A program made the position numbers and the translations under genes. A stretch of DNA of 64,000 nt from contig NZ_NWTG01000001.1 of assembly GCF_002532045.1 (NCBI RefSeq), forward strand, positions 620,001 to 684,000, given 5' to 3'. Source of the DNA: Bradyrhizobium sp. C9 (GTDB taxonomy: Bacteria; Pseudomonadota; Alphaproteobacteria; Rhizobiales; Xanthobacteraceae). A model generated the notes under the pieces. The model had not been told where the DNA came from, did no database searches, and saw only the letters and a program-made list of their open reading frames with translations. Positions 26,493-34,900 of the stretch are shown piece after piece. Numbering within the stretch: position 1 is the stretch's first letter; each line of letters starts with the position of its first letter.

Positions 26493-26632
26493 CTCGCCGG
26501 CGGCAACAAGCCCCTTGAATTGATCGGTCAGTCGATTAGTCATGGTTTGGGCCGCCTGGCCGCCACGATCCGCGCGCCCTGCGGTGCGCTCTTCGCTTCG
26601 CCCGCAACGACGAAGGCAATTGAAGGATTGTT

Positions 26633-27688
26633 ATGGACCCCGCCACGATCGTCATCCTCGCCGCCCTGATCATCGGCCTGATCTATGGCTCGGTCGGCCT
26701 CGTCAGCGGTTTCTGCATGATGAGCGGCCTGCGCGGCTGGTGGGCCGATGGTGACGGTCGGCTGGTGCGCACCTACGCGCTGGCGATGGGGGTTGCGATC
26801 GCGGCCTCGCAGCTGCTGGCGGCGGCCGGCCTCGTCGATCTCGGCAAGTCGATCTATCTGCAGCCGTCCTTCTCGGCGCCGGTGATGTTCCTCGGCGGGC
26901 TGCTGTTTGGCTACGGCATGGTGCTGTCGAACGGCTGCGGCTCGCGGGCGCTGGTGCTGCTCGGGCGCGGCAATCTGCGCTCCTTCGTGGTCGTGATCGT
27001 GCTCGGCATTGTCGCCGAGATGACGCTGAAGGGCCTGATCGCGCCGCTGCGGATCGCGATGGTGCAGGCGTCGCAGGCCACGGTGTCGGCCAGTTCGGTG
27101 CCGGCGCTGCTCGCTAGCAGCGGCCTCGGCGCGGTGCCGGCGCGCATGGTGGCGGCCTCGGTGCTATCAGCCGTCCTGATCATTTTCGCCTTTGCCCATG
27201 CGCCGTTCCGCAAGTCGCCGGGCCAGGTCGCGGCCGGCCTGATCGTCGGCTTGCTGGTGGCGGGCGGCTGGTACGCGACCGGCTATCTCGGCGCCGATGA
27301 TTTCAACCCGGTGCCGGTGACGTCGCTCACCTTCATCGCGCCGATCGCCGACGCCCTGCAATATGTGATGCTGTCGACCGGCTCGACGCTCAATTTCGGC
27401 ATCGTCACCGTGTTCGGCGTGTTCGCCGGCAGCCTGGTCACGGCGCTTGCCACCGGGCGTTTCCAACTCGAAGGCTACCGCTCGCCACAGCACATGCTGC
27501 GCTCGGCAAGCGGCGCCGCGCTGATGGGCGCGGGCGGCGTGATGGCGTTCGGCTGCTCGGTCGGGCAGGGGCTCACTGGTTTGTCGACGCTGTCGCTGTC
27601 GTCATTCATCGCCATCGCCGGCATCACGCTCGGCACCGGCGCCGGCCTGCGCGGCGCGCTGCGAGTGAGGCCGCTTGCGACGGCCTAG
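26633..27688 (+). CDS. YeeE/YedE family transporter (sulfur-compound type)
   Basis: A 351-residue polytopic protein with about nine membrane segments. The conserved cysteines of the family are present in LSNGCGSRALVLLGRGN and AFGCSVGQGLTGLSTLSLSS, motifs of the thiosulfate transporter TsuA/YeeE. It probably moves a sulfur species through the inner membrane. The last 128 bases occur again, 87.5 percent identical, at 29380-29507. A half repeat of family 1 lies upstream near 26591. Confidence 0.85.
   Translation: MDPATIVILAALIIGLIYGSVGLVSGFCMMSGLRGWWADGDGRLVRTYALAMGVAIAASQLLAAAGLVDLGKSIYLQPSFSAPVMFLGGLLFGYGMVLSNGCGSRALVLLGRGNLRSFVVVIVLGIVAEMTLKGLIAPLRIAMVQASQATVSASSVPALLASSGLGAVPARMVAASVLSAVLIIFAFAHAPFRKSPGQVAAGLIVGLLVAGGWYATGYLGADDFNPVPVTSLTFIAPIADALQYVMLSTGSTLNFGIVTVFGVFAGSLVTALATGRFQLEGYRSPQHMLRSASGAALMGAGGVMAFGCSVGQGLTGLSTLSLSSFIAIAGITLGTGAGLRGALRVRPLATA
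27561..27688 (+). repeat. 3' end of yeeE gene, duplicated at 29380-29507
   Basis: Aligned without gaps at an offset of 1819 bases, the two copies differ at 16 of 128 positions. All but one of the coding changes are silent (Thr to Met in GITLG/GIMLG), and the stop codons differ (TAG here, TGA there). Confidence 0.9.
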
Positions 27689-27963
27689 GACATGTACTCA
27701 TAACCGTCGGCTTCCAGTCCTGAAGCGGAAGTTGCCCAGTTCGGTAGTTGTCGGCGGCTCATGACCCGAAGCGGAGTTATCGCCAGCTACCGGGTTCCCG
27801 AATTGGTCCAGTGTCACCATACGTTCCCATAGGACGGTAGGTGCTGTCCGTATTTAAGCCTCAGTGTCCTAAGCTGAATTCGACAGTGTCCCAGTCTAAA
27901 TCGCTCGTGAACGATCTCGTTAGAGTTATTGGCCTGTTATGGTTTTCAGGTTCATAAGCGGGG
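27689..27963. other. low-GC spacer after yeeE, no gene seen
   Basis: 275 bases with noticeably more A and T than the flanks and no credible frame. Two short related motifs with AGCGGA cores occur (TGAAGCGGAAGTTGC near 27721 and CGAAGCGGAGTTATC near 27767), and a third similar one lies near 29311 (CCGAAGCGGACG). They look like decayed repeats. Confidence 0.5.
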
Positions 27964-28158
27964 ATGGACACCCATCACCGGACTTGCCAATGCGGTGCAG
28001 TCTACAACCGCACCGAGTCCATCGCCCCGACACGGGAGATCAGCAGCTTTGAATGCTCGCTGTGCGGCGTAACGCTGGAAACCTGGAACTCTGCTTGGGT
28101 CCCGAGCTATAAGTTTTTGGCCGGTCCCGTGCGACGGCCTAACGGCCCAGCGAGCTAG
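27964..28158 (+). CDS. small zinc-ribbon-like protein, unknown
   Basis: A 64-residue protein with CQCGAVY near the N-terminus and FECSLCGVTLETW in the middle, so four cysteines in CxC and CxxC pairs could hold one zinc. The C-terminus is basic and proline-rich. GCGGGG precedes the ATG. Codon use is less GC-biased than the flanking genes. I do not recognise a function. It lies in the segment enclosed by the two yeeE 3' ends. Confidence 0.55.
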   Translation: MDTHHRTCQCGAVYNRTESIAPTREISSFECSLCGVTLETWNSAWVPSYKFLAGPVRRPNGPAS

Positions 28159-28191
28159 AAACAAAAGCGGCTGCTATCGTATTCAATTGCT

Positions 28192-28440
28192 ATGGCAGAG
28201 TCGTTCGGAAACTCGCTTACCGTCGTGGAGGTCACCGCAGACGACTTGTCGTTGGAGGGACCAACGAAGCAGTATTGGATCGCGCGAGCTAAGCCAGATC
28301 AGGCCCTGACGCTGGTACTTACGGCGGTGCCAGAAGGCTGGACGGCGGAGCTTGTGGACATGAAACTGACCGAGAAGGAACAGCGGAAACTCGACGGCCT
28401 CCGCCTCAAACCGGGCGACATTTACCGCCTCACGAAGTAA
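28192..28440 (+). CDS. small hypothetical protein
   Basis: An 82-residue soluble protein, MAESFGNSLTVVEVTADDL at the start and LTEKEQRKLDGLRLKPGDIY at the end, with no cysteine, signal or membrane segment. It reads like a short alpha/beta protein. No clear Shine-Dalgarno is visible, which lowers confidence. It is separated by 33 bases from the zinc-ribbon gene and may be cotranscribed with it. Function unknown. Confidence 0.5.
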   Translation: MAESFGNSLTVVEVTADDLSLEGPTKQYWIARAKPDQALTLVLTAVPEGWTAELVDMKLTEKEQRKLDGLRLKPGDIYRLTK

Positions 28441-28673
28441 AGCCGCCTCAGTTGGCGTCCTACCGTAGAGCCCCCAGCCAATTTTGCGATCCCATCAGGT
28501 CCTTTGGGCGCCATTCGTCCCGCGCCCCGCGACAAAAGGCCTGAAATAAACAGCTCGCTATTCCCTTCAGACAGGCAGACAGTAAACCCCATCACCGCCC
28601 GAACCGCGGCTTATATCGGTGATGAGAACGCCGGATCGCGCTCCCGCCTTCCTCTAGCGGAATGGAGTGCGCC

Positions 28674-28874
28674 ATGTCCATGAAGCGACATCTCATACCC
28701 ACTCAATCACTTGAACAGCGTCTTGGTATCCAGGCAGAGCGGCTCCGTAAGCAGGCCCGGGGAACTCCCCCCGGCGTCGAGCGTCAGCGCCTAATCCGCA
28801 GGGCTAGGCTGGCCGAAACCGGCTCACAATTGAGCGACTGGCTGCGGTCGCCGGGTTTGCGAGCGCCGACATGA
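28674..28874 (+). CDS. small basic helical protein, unknown
   Basis: A 66-residue arginine-rich protein: LEQRLGIQAERLRKQARGTP, ERQRLIRRARLAETGSQLSD and a closing WLRSPGLRAP. The ETGSxxxxWLRSPGL ending is one I associate with a small protein family of Bradyrhizobium, often several copies per genome; the function is unknown. ATG 28674 was chosen, with GGAATGGAG upstream. It is plausible as a DNA- or RNA-contacting protein on charge alone. Confidence 0.6.
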   Translation: MSMKRHLIPTQSLEQRLGIQAERLRKQARGTPPGVERQRLIRRARLAETGSQLSDWLRSPGLRAPT

Positions 28875-29379
28875 GGGGCCGCTACCGTTTCCATGCGGAA
28901 AGCGGCGCGAGCAGAATAGTCAATTTTCGTAGGCGATGCGCAAACAAGACCGATACGGCAATCAAGGCGGTCCTGAATTACTTCTGGCGTAGACAGACCG
29001 ACAGAAGTTCCGCTGCCATACAGAAGGACAGGCTCCGCAAGTAAAGAGGTCTTCGAACTCGAAAAGTGCAATATCCGAGATTTTGTTCGTACCCTCTCGG
29101 GGCTAGAGGAAACGCCGTCCGTATTTATTTCAAACGGGCGGCGTAACTTTGTCTGGGCCGCCGCAGTGTTGTCTCGGAATCGCGTCGGGTCGTCGTCTTC
29201 CGTTGTGCCTCAGTTGGCGGCCTCTTTCATTTATTGACGCGACGCCGTGTCGCGTATTGGCCCAAGGCCGACATGCAGCGACGTCGGTTTCGACGTCTGC
29301 TTCCCAGACCGAAGCGGACGTGACGAATCTGTGAGTACAGGACCTAATTATGCACGCGAGGGCGCGTACGCGAGCGAGC
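28875..29379. other. 505 bases without a credible gene
   Basis: Frames here are short and without ribosome binding sites; the minus frame 28784-29071 overlaps the small basic protein and has no family features. A fragment resembling the AGCGGA-type motif lies near 29311. The end of this stretch abuts the truncated yeeE copy with no visible terminal inverted repeat. Confidence 0.5.
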
Positions 29380-29507
29380 TCGGGCAGGGGCTGACCGGAT
29401 TGTCGACATTGTCGCTGTCGTCCTTCATCGCCATCGCCGGCATCATGCTCGGCACCGGCGCCGGTCTGCGTGGTGCGCTGCGGGTCAGGCCGCTCGCGAC
29501 GGCTTGA
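29380..29507 (+). pseudogene. truncated second copy of yeeE (last 41 codons)
   Basis: This encodes GQGLTGLSTLSLSSFIAIAG followed by IMLGTGAGLRGALRVRPLAT and Ala before a TGA stop, one residue different from the end of the intact gene at 26633-27688. Upstream similarity stops abruptly at TCGGGCAGG, so the 5' nine-tenths of the gene are missing. Silent changes dominate. This suggests the copy diverged while still part of a working gene and was cut off later. Confidence 0.85.
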
Positions 29508-29517
29508 AGTGTTCTTG

Positions 29518-29682
29518 TTCGAGCATGATCTCCGCGCAAACGCGTTCCGCGTTTGTCGCGCGCGAAAACTGCTTCCTTTAAAGCGCGATGAGATTGGGTT
29601 GAATCGTCATCGCGCTTTAGCTCCTTGTTCGAGCATGATCTTTTCGAAAAAACAGCTTCACGCTCTTTCGGATCATGCTCTA
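29518..29682. repeat. composite palindromic repeat, family 4 copy a
   Basis: It contains GAGCATGATC at 29521 and 29631, an inner palindrome of CGCAAACGCG and CGCGTTTGTCG, the pair AAAGCGCGATGA / TCATCGCGCTTT, and a final GATCATGCTC (29671-29680). Related single units lie at 41311-41357 and 56747-56829. It directly follows the truncated yeeE copy. Confidence 0.75.
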
Positions 29683-29826
29683 GCGACCAAGTTCGTGCGG
29701 CAGCGCAGTATGCCGCGATGGGTCAGGAGCGGGCTTGTCTCTTCGGCGGGGCCGACTGGTGTTCTTGCATTATCTCTGCGGTCTCACTAGGGTGAGTAAG
29801 GTTCCCAACCTCGCAGGGGGATTACC

Positions 29827-30339
29827 GTGCAGTTCATCACGCCTGCGGCGCTCTGTGGCGCTCTTCTCGCTTCGACGGTCGCATTTGCGCAGGAGAAGCA
29901 TATCGTTGCGTTCGATGCACCAGCGAGCGGCAACAAGTACACGCAGCAGCACATTCTCGAGGTAGGCGACGTGCCTGAGCACAAGCTGCGGCTGTTCGAG
30001 TTGGTGCGCAGTTACGGCAGCAAAGACCAGACAATTGAGAACGTCGTCCTCAAGGAGGCCGTTATCCGTGGCACCAGCGATCTGACCGATTTGAATGGGC
30101 TCGGCCGCAGCTATGTCGAATATAGGATGGAGAACGGCGACAAGATTTTTGCACGCGGATTCTTCCTTAACCACAAGCTGCCAAGTAGCGAGCGCCTGAA
30201 AAACCTTACGGAGTTGGATATCACGGGCGGCACTGGTAAATTCCGCGGCATTCGCGGCGTCGTGCGGGCTGAAACGGTTGCCGACTACAAGGCGTTCAAC
30301 CAGAACCGGACCGAGTTCGAATACTGGTTCGAGAAGTAG
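29827..30339 (+). CDS. secreted protein of unknown function (AOC/dirigent-like barrel possible)
   Basis: A 170-residue protein with a GTG start (CAGGGGG just upstream) and a signal peptide ending ASTVAFAQ near residue 22. The mature part is rich in alternating strands and contains ELDITGGTGKFRGIRGVVRA, which resembles the TGGTGxYxGxxG turn of allene-oxide-cyclase/dirigent-like beta barrels. That match is by eye only. No partner gene is evident. Base composition is lower in GC than the flanks, as in the small genes before it. Confidence 0.65.
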   Translation: MQFITPAALCGALLASTVAFAQEKHIVAFDAPASGNKYTQQHILEVGDVPEHKLRLFELVRSYGSKDQTIENVVLKEAVIRGTSDLTDLNGLGRSYVEYRMENGDKIFARGFFLNHKLPSSERLKNLTELDITGGTGKFRGIRGVVRAETVADYKAFNQNRTEFEYWFEK

Positions 30340-30372
30340 CTGCACACTTTGCTCTATGGCGACACGCCACGA

Positions 30373-31272
30373 CTAGGCACGCGACGGCGCGTCCGCGAGC
30401 GAACTCAACGCAATGCCGCCGACGATCAGCGCCGCGGCGATCGCGAGCGACAGATCGATCGGCTCGCCGAGCAGCAATGCTGCGGTCACGATGCCGACGA
30501 TCGGCGTCGCTGTCGTGCCGAGCGAAGTCGTCAGCGCCGGCAGGCTCTTGTTGACCATGGACATCGCCCAATAGGCCAGCGCCGTGCCGATGAAGCCGGA
30601 ATAGAGGAACAGCAGCACGAGGTGCGGCGACCATCTCACCGTGGGCAGGCCCTCGGTGACCAGCGCGGTCATGGTCAGCACCACCGTCGCGACCAGCACC
30701 TGCCACAGCAGGAGCTGCAGCGGCGTCGCGATCCAGCGGTGCGAGCGGATGTAGATGATGTTGGCGGCCCAGCAGATCGCGGCGATGATGATCATGCCGG
30801 CGCCGGCGATGACGTGCAGATTGCTCCAGTCCAGCGATGCCGGGTTGAGGATCACGCAGAGGCCGGCGAGCCCCAACGCGACGCCGACCAGCTTCAGCGT
30901 CCCGAGCCGCTCGGTCCGTGCGGCGCCGGCCGCGAGCGCCACCCACAGCGGCGTGGTGTAGCCGAGCACGACGCCCTTGCTGGCCGGCAGATAGCGCAAG
31001 CCAGCGGCGACCAGTGTCGAGAAGAAGGTCATGTGCAGCAGCGCGACGCTGAGCACGACCGGGACATCGGCGATCCGCGGAATGATCAGATTGCCGCTGG
31101 CGCGCAGGATCACCAGCAGGGCGATCAGGGCGACCCAGCTGCGGATCGATGCGGTCCACAGCGGCGGCACCGCCTCGACCAGCGATTTCGTCACCGACCA
31201 GTTGATGCCCCAGGCCAGCACCACGACGATGAACAAGGCGGCGGCTTTGGCGGGGGATAGGGATTGGTTCAC
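30373..31272 (-). CDS. EamA/DMT-family transporter
   Basis: A 299-residue protein with ten predicted membrane segments in two EamA halves (AAALFIVVVLAWGINWSVTK ... and AGAGMIIIAAICWAANIIYI ...). It starts with GTG at 31272. It is divergent from a MocR-type regulator with 89 bases between them, the usual arrangement in which the regulator controls an exporter of an amino compound or vitamin. The substrate cannot be read from sequence. Confidence 0.86.
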   Translation of the reverse strand: MNQSLSPAKAAALFIVVVLAWGINWSVTKSLVEAVPPLWTASIRSWVALIALLVILRASGNLIIPRIADVPVVLSVALLHMTFFSTLVAAGLRYLPASKGVVLGYTTPLWVALAAGAARTERLGTLKLVGVALGLAGLCVILNPASLDWSNLHVIAGAGMIIIAAICWAANIIYIRSHRWIATPLQLLLWQVLVATVVLTMTALVTEGLPTVRWSPHLVLLFLYSGFIGTALAYWAMSMVNKSLPALTTSLGTTATPIVGIVTAALLLGEPIDLSLAIAAALIVGGIALSSLADAPSRA

Positions 31273-31315
31273 GACAGAATCCTTGCAGGCGACACTCCCC
31301 GTGAATAGGATCGCG

Positions 31316-31360
31316 CTGGTTCTATCGAAAGGGCCAGATTATATAGAATAAAGGAACCAG
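31316..31360. promoter_or_regulatory. inverted repeat in the EamA/MocR divergent promoter
   Basis: CTGGTTC (31316-31322) and GAACCAG (31354-31360) are perfect inverted copies around an AT-rich core with TATATAGAATA. The right arm overlaps the AAGGA ribosome binding site of the MocR gene. It is a probable operator for that regulator. Confidence 0.45.
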
Positions 31361-31361
31361 A

Positions 31362-32819
31362 TTGATCCTCGCCGAATTGCTCACCTTGAAGCGCTCGGAT
31401 GAGGCCGGGCTGGCCGCGCAGCTGACGCACCAGCTTCGCGCGCTGATGTCTGGCGGTCAGATCAGGAGCGGCGCGATGCTGCCGTCGAGCCGCACGCTTT
31501 CGGCCGAGCTCGACGTGGCGCGGAATACGGTCATCCACGCCTATGAGCAACTGGCAGCCGAAGGCTATCTGCGTCTCGCCCCACGGCGGCGTCCGGTCGT
31601 GGCCGACGATATCGAGCAGCGCTTTGCCAAACCTGCGCCTGCACCTCGGCGCGATGCCCCCCGCAAGCCGCAGCTGTCGCCCTGGGCCTTGCAGCTCTCG
31701 GGCTCGGATTGGCCGCTGTCCTACCAGGCCGGTTTCCGGCCGCTTCGTCCCGGGCTCGCGGATGCGCGCGAGTTTCCGCATGAGATCTGGGCGCGTTGCC
31801 TGCGCCGTAGCGCGTTGCGGCGTCGCTTCAACGACCAGACCGTGATCAACCGGCCGAGCCTGCGCGAGGCCTTGCGTGACTATCTCGAGATCAGCCGCGG
31901 CGTGCGTGCCGAGGCCGATCAAATCCTGATCCTGCCGACGGCGCAGGCGGCGCTGACGCTGATCGCCGCGACCACCATCGTCGCCGGCGATGCGGTGTGG
32001 ACCGAGGATCCAGGCTATCCCGGCGCCGCGGCGGCATTTCGCGCGGCCGGCGCCGACGTCGTCGGTATCAGGCTCGATCAATGGGGCATGATGCGGACGC
32101 GCGCGGCGCGCACGCCGAAGCTGATCTTCACGACACCGTCGCATCAGCACCCGACCGGGCGGGTGATGCCGGTGGCACGCCGCACCGAGCTGCTGGCGGC
32201 GGCCGAGCCCGGCAAGACCTGGATCGTCGAGGACGATTACGACGGCGAGTTTCACTATGACAGCCGCCCGATGCCGGCGCTGCAGGGGCTCGATCGCGAG
32301 GGACGCGTGCTCTATCTCGGCACCTTCGCCAAGGCGACGACCGCCGATATCCGCATCGGCTATCTGGTGGTGCCGCCACAACTGGCGCGGACGATGGAGA
32401 TCGCGCAGCGCCATCTCGGGCTGATCGCCTCCGTGCACGTCCAGGAGGCGCTGGCCGGCTTCATGGCCGACGGACATTTCCTGGCGCATATCAGGCGGAT
32501 GCGGCGCATCTACCGGTCACGCCGGGACTCTCTTGCCGCAGCGCTCGCGCGGCACCTCGGGCCCGTGCTTGCGGCCGAGGTGCCGCCGGGCGGCATGCAG
32601 CTGATCGCGCGTTTCAGGGATGGCGCTGCGGACCAGAGCGCCGTGACGCGGCTGGTCGCAGCCGGGGTCGAGGTGCGCGCGCTGTCGAGCCTCGCGCTGG
32701 AGCGGCCGCACGACCACGGCCTGTTGCTCGGCTTCGCCGCCTGGCGCGAGAACGAGATCGGAGCCGCGGTGCGGATCATGGCGAACTGCCTGACCGGCAA
32801 GCGCGCCGCGCGTGGGTAG
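31362..32819 (+). CDS. MocR-family regulator (GntR wing plus aminotransferase domain)
   Basis: A 485-residue fusion: an N-terminal GntR winged helix (about 10-80, LPSSRTLSAELDVARNTVIH AYEQLAAEGY) and a C-terminal type I aminotransferase-like domain with WIVEDDYDGEFHYD and LYLGTFAKATTADIRIGYL, whose lysine would hold PLP. MocR proteins regulate vitamin B6, taurine or GABA genes. Here the divergent EamA transporter is the likely target. The start is TTG 31362, with AAGGA 7 bases upstream. Confidence 0.86.
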   Translation: MILAELLTLKRSDEAGLAAQLTHQLRALMSGGQIRSGAMLPSSRTLSAELDVARNTVIHAYEQLAAEGYLRLAPRRRPVVADDIEQRFAKPAPAPRRDAPRKPQLSPWALQLSGSDWPLSYQAGFRPLRPGLADAREFPHEIWARCLRRSALRRRFNDQTVINRPSLREALRDYLEISRGVRAEADQILILPTAQAALTLIAATTIVAGDAVWTEDPGYPGAAAAFRAAGADVVGIRLDQWGMMRTRAARTPKLIFTTPSHQHPTGRVMPVARRTELLAAAEPGKTWIVEDDYDGEFHYDSRPMPALQGLDREGRVLYLGTFAKATTADIRIGYLVVPPQLARTMEIAQRHLGLIASVHVQEALAGFMADGHFLAHIRRMRRIYRSRRDSLAAALARHLGPVLAAEVPPGGMQLIARFRDGAADQSAVTRLVAAGVEVRALSSLALERPHDHGLLLGFAAWRENEIGAAVRIMANCLTGKRAARG

Positions 32820-32975
32820 ATGGGCGCTTGCACGATTTCGGAATATTAGAAGGGTAACGCTGAGTTGCCCGACGTGTCAAGTCGCCTTGTCGAACGCCGG
32901 CGGCCGCCGGCTACTTTGCATGGGGTTGTTTTCGATATTTTTCAGCGCACCCCTGCGACGGGCCGCGTCGCAGGC

Positions 32976-34196
32976 TCACTCCGCCGCCTTGGTGACGATC
33001 CGTACCTCCGACGTCAGCGTCTTGTGCACCGGGCATTTGTCGGCGATCTCCATCAGCCGCTTGCGCTGGTCGGCGTCGAGCTCGCCCTCGATCCTGATGA
33101 CGCGGTCGATCTGGTCGAGCATGCCCTCGCGCGTCTCGCACTCCTCGCAATCCTTCGCATAGATCTTGTTGTGCTGCAGCGTCACGGTGATGCGATCGAC
33201 CGGCAGCGACTTGCGGTCGGCATACATCCGCATCGTCATCGAGGTGCAGGCACCGAGACCCGTGAGCAGGAAATCGTAGGGCCCGGGGCCGGTGTCATCG
33301 CCACCGACGGCCACCGGTTCGTCGGCGATCAACCGGTGCGGACCCGTGGTGACGATCTGCTGGAATTTGCCGTTGCGGGTTTCCTGCACCACGACGTTGC
33401 GGGGCGCGTTGCCGGTGTCGGCGGCCGGCTGCGGCGCGAGGTCGACGTAGCGCTCGGCCCAGGCGCCGATCACGTCGGCGACATAGGCGGCATCCTGCTT
33501 GCCGCTCAGCAGATGATCGGCGCCCGCAAGCGAGACGAAGCTCTTGGGGTGTTTGGCCGAGATGAAGATGTTGGTGGCGTTGTCGATGCCGACGGTGTCG
33601 TCGGTCGGCGAGTGCATCACCAGCAGCGCTCTGTGCAGCTGCTTGACCTGCGCCATCAGGTTCTGCTCGGCGACGTCGTCGAGGAATTCGCGCTTGATGC
33701 GGAACGGGCGGCCGGCGAGCGAGACTTCGCCTTCACCCTGCGCTCGGATATCCTCGATCCGGTCCTTGAAGAAATGCGTGACATGGACGGGATCGGACGG
33801 CGCGGCGATGGTGGCGACCGCCTTCGCTTCCGGGATCTGACCCGCGGCCGCGAGGATCGCAGCGCCGCCGAGGCTATGGCCGATCAGGATCGCGGGCGCC
33901 TTGCGGGTCTCGCGCAGATGGTCGGCGGCGCGGACCAGATCGGCGACGTTCGACGAGAAGGTCGAATTGGCGAAATCGCCTTCGCTGGAGCCGAGGCCGG
34001 TGAAGTCGAAGCGCAATGTGGCAATACCCTTCGCAGCAAGGGCAACCGCGATGCGCTTGGCCGCCAGCACGTCCTTGCCGCAAGTGAAGCAGTGCGCGAA
34101 CAGCGCATAGGCCTTGATTGGTCCGTCCGGCGTATCAAGCGCGGCGGCGAGCTGATGGCCGCCGACACCGGTGAATTGAAAGCGTTCATGCGGCAC
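32976..34196 (-). CDS. alpha/beta hydrolase-OsmC fusion protein
   Basis: A 406-residue two-domain protein. Residues about 1-255 form an alpha/beta hydrolase (ILIGHSLGGAAILAAAG with nucleophile Ser; HSPTDDTVG and GADHLLSG for Asp and His). Residues about 270-405 form an OsmC domain with GACTSMTMRMYADRK and ADKCPVHKTL, the two redox cysteines of organic hydroperoxide reductases. It starts with GTG at 34196 (GGAG upstream), 28 bases after a sulfite-oxidase-fold gene. A role in peroxide or thioester detoxification is plausible but not proven. Confidence 0.88.
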   Translation of the reverse strand: MPHERFQFTGVGGHQLAAALDTPDGPIKAYALFAHCFTCGKDVLAAKRIAVALAAKGIATLRFDFTGLGSSEGDFANSTFSSNVADLVRAADHLRETRKAPAILIGHSLGGAAILAAAGQIPEAKAVATIAAPSDPVHVTHFFKDRIEDIRAQGEGEVSLAGRPFRIKREFLDDVAEQNLMAQVKQLHRALLVMHSPTDDTVGIDNATNIFISAKHPKSFVSLAGADHLLSGKQDAAYVADVIGAWAERYVDLAPQPAADTGNAPRNVVVQETRNGKFQQIVTTGPHRLIADEPVAVGGDDTGPGPYDFLLTGLGACTSMTMRMYADRKSLPVDRITVTLQHNKIYAKDCEECETREGMLDQIDRVIRIEGELDADQRKRLMEIADKCPVHKTLTSEVRIVTKAAE

Positions 34197-34224
34197 GGGC
34201 AGGCTCCATCATCGTTGGTGGTTG

Positions 34225-34887
34225 TCAGTCGCCAGAATAGCGCTGTTCGGTCCAGGGATCACCGCGATTGTGATAGCCGCGCACCTCCCAGAAGCCCGGT
34301 GCATCTTCGGTCAGGAATTCGATGCGCTGCAGCCATTTGGCGCTCTTCCAGAAATACAGATGCGGCACCACCAGCCGCACCGGGCCGCCATGCTCCTGCT
34401 CCAGCGGCTTGCCCGACCCGCTATGGGCGAGCAGAGCATCCTCGGCGGCGAAATCCTCGAGCGACAAATTTGTCGTGTAGCCGTCATACGAATGCAGTGC
34501 CACAAACCGCGCATCCTCGCGCGGCTGGCAGGCGGCGAGCAGGTCGCTTGTGGCGAGCCCCTCCCACTGATTGTCGTAGCGCGACCAGGTGGTGACGCAG
34601 TGGATGTCGGAGACGAATTGGGTCTGCGGCTGCGCCGCGAATTGCGGCCAGTTCCAGTAGATCGTCTGCTCCACCGCGCCGTAGACGTCGAGCCGCCAAC
34701 GCTCCCGCGTGACGTTCGGCATCAGTCCGAGATCGAGCACCGGCCAGTCCGCGGTCAGATGCTGTCCCGGCGGCAGGCGCTGCTCGTCCGGCCGGGTGAT
34801 CTTGCCGGTGAGGAATTTGCCCTCGCGCGCCCAGCGCTGCTTGCTGCGCGTCAGCTTGCTCTCGGGTGGCTCGGCGTCGTCGGTCAT
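34225..34887 (-). CDS. sulfite-oxidase-fold molybdopterin protein
   Basis: A 220-residue protein with the SUOX/YedY molybdopterin domain: FVSDIHCVTTWSRYDNQWEG (the cysteine is the expected Mo ligand), DVYGAVEQTIYWNWPQF and GGPVRLVVPHLYFWKSAKWL. There is no signal peptide or Tat motif, so unlike MsrP it should be cytosolic. No membrane haem partner is present. It lies 13 bases after the MHS transporter gene and 28 before the hydrolase-OsmC gene, in one minus-strand array. Confidence 0.84.
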   Translation of the reverse strand: MTDDAEPPESKLTRSKQRWAREGKFLTGKITRPDEQRLPPGQHLTADWPVLDLGLMPNVTRERWRLDVYGAVEQTIYWNWPQFAAQPQTQFVSDIHCVTTWSRYDNQWEGLATSDLLAACQPREDARFVALHSYDGYTTNLSLEDFAAEDALLAHSGSGKPLEQEHGGPVRLVVPHLYFWKSAKWLQRIEFLTEDAPGFWEVRGYHNRGDPWTEQRYSGD

Positions 34888-34900
34888 CGGCGTTGCGCCA

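Noticed and set aside
28784..29071. A 95-codon minus frame in the accessory segment.
   Set aside because: It overlaps the better-supported small basic protein and shows no ribosome binding site or family feature.
29247..29507. An 86-codon frame ending in the yeeE-like peptide.
   Set aside because: The first half is unrelated filler that happens to be open. Only the last 41 codons are gene-derived, so it is listed as a pseudogene fragment.
27689..29507. A transposon or integrase-borne island.
   Set aside because: No transposase, integrase, tRNA target or terminal inverted repeats are visible. Only the duplicated gene end supports an insertion.
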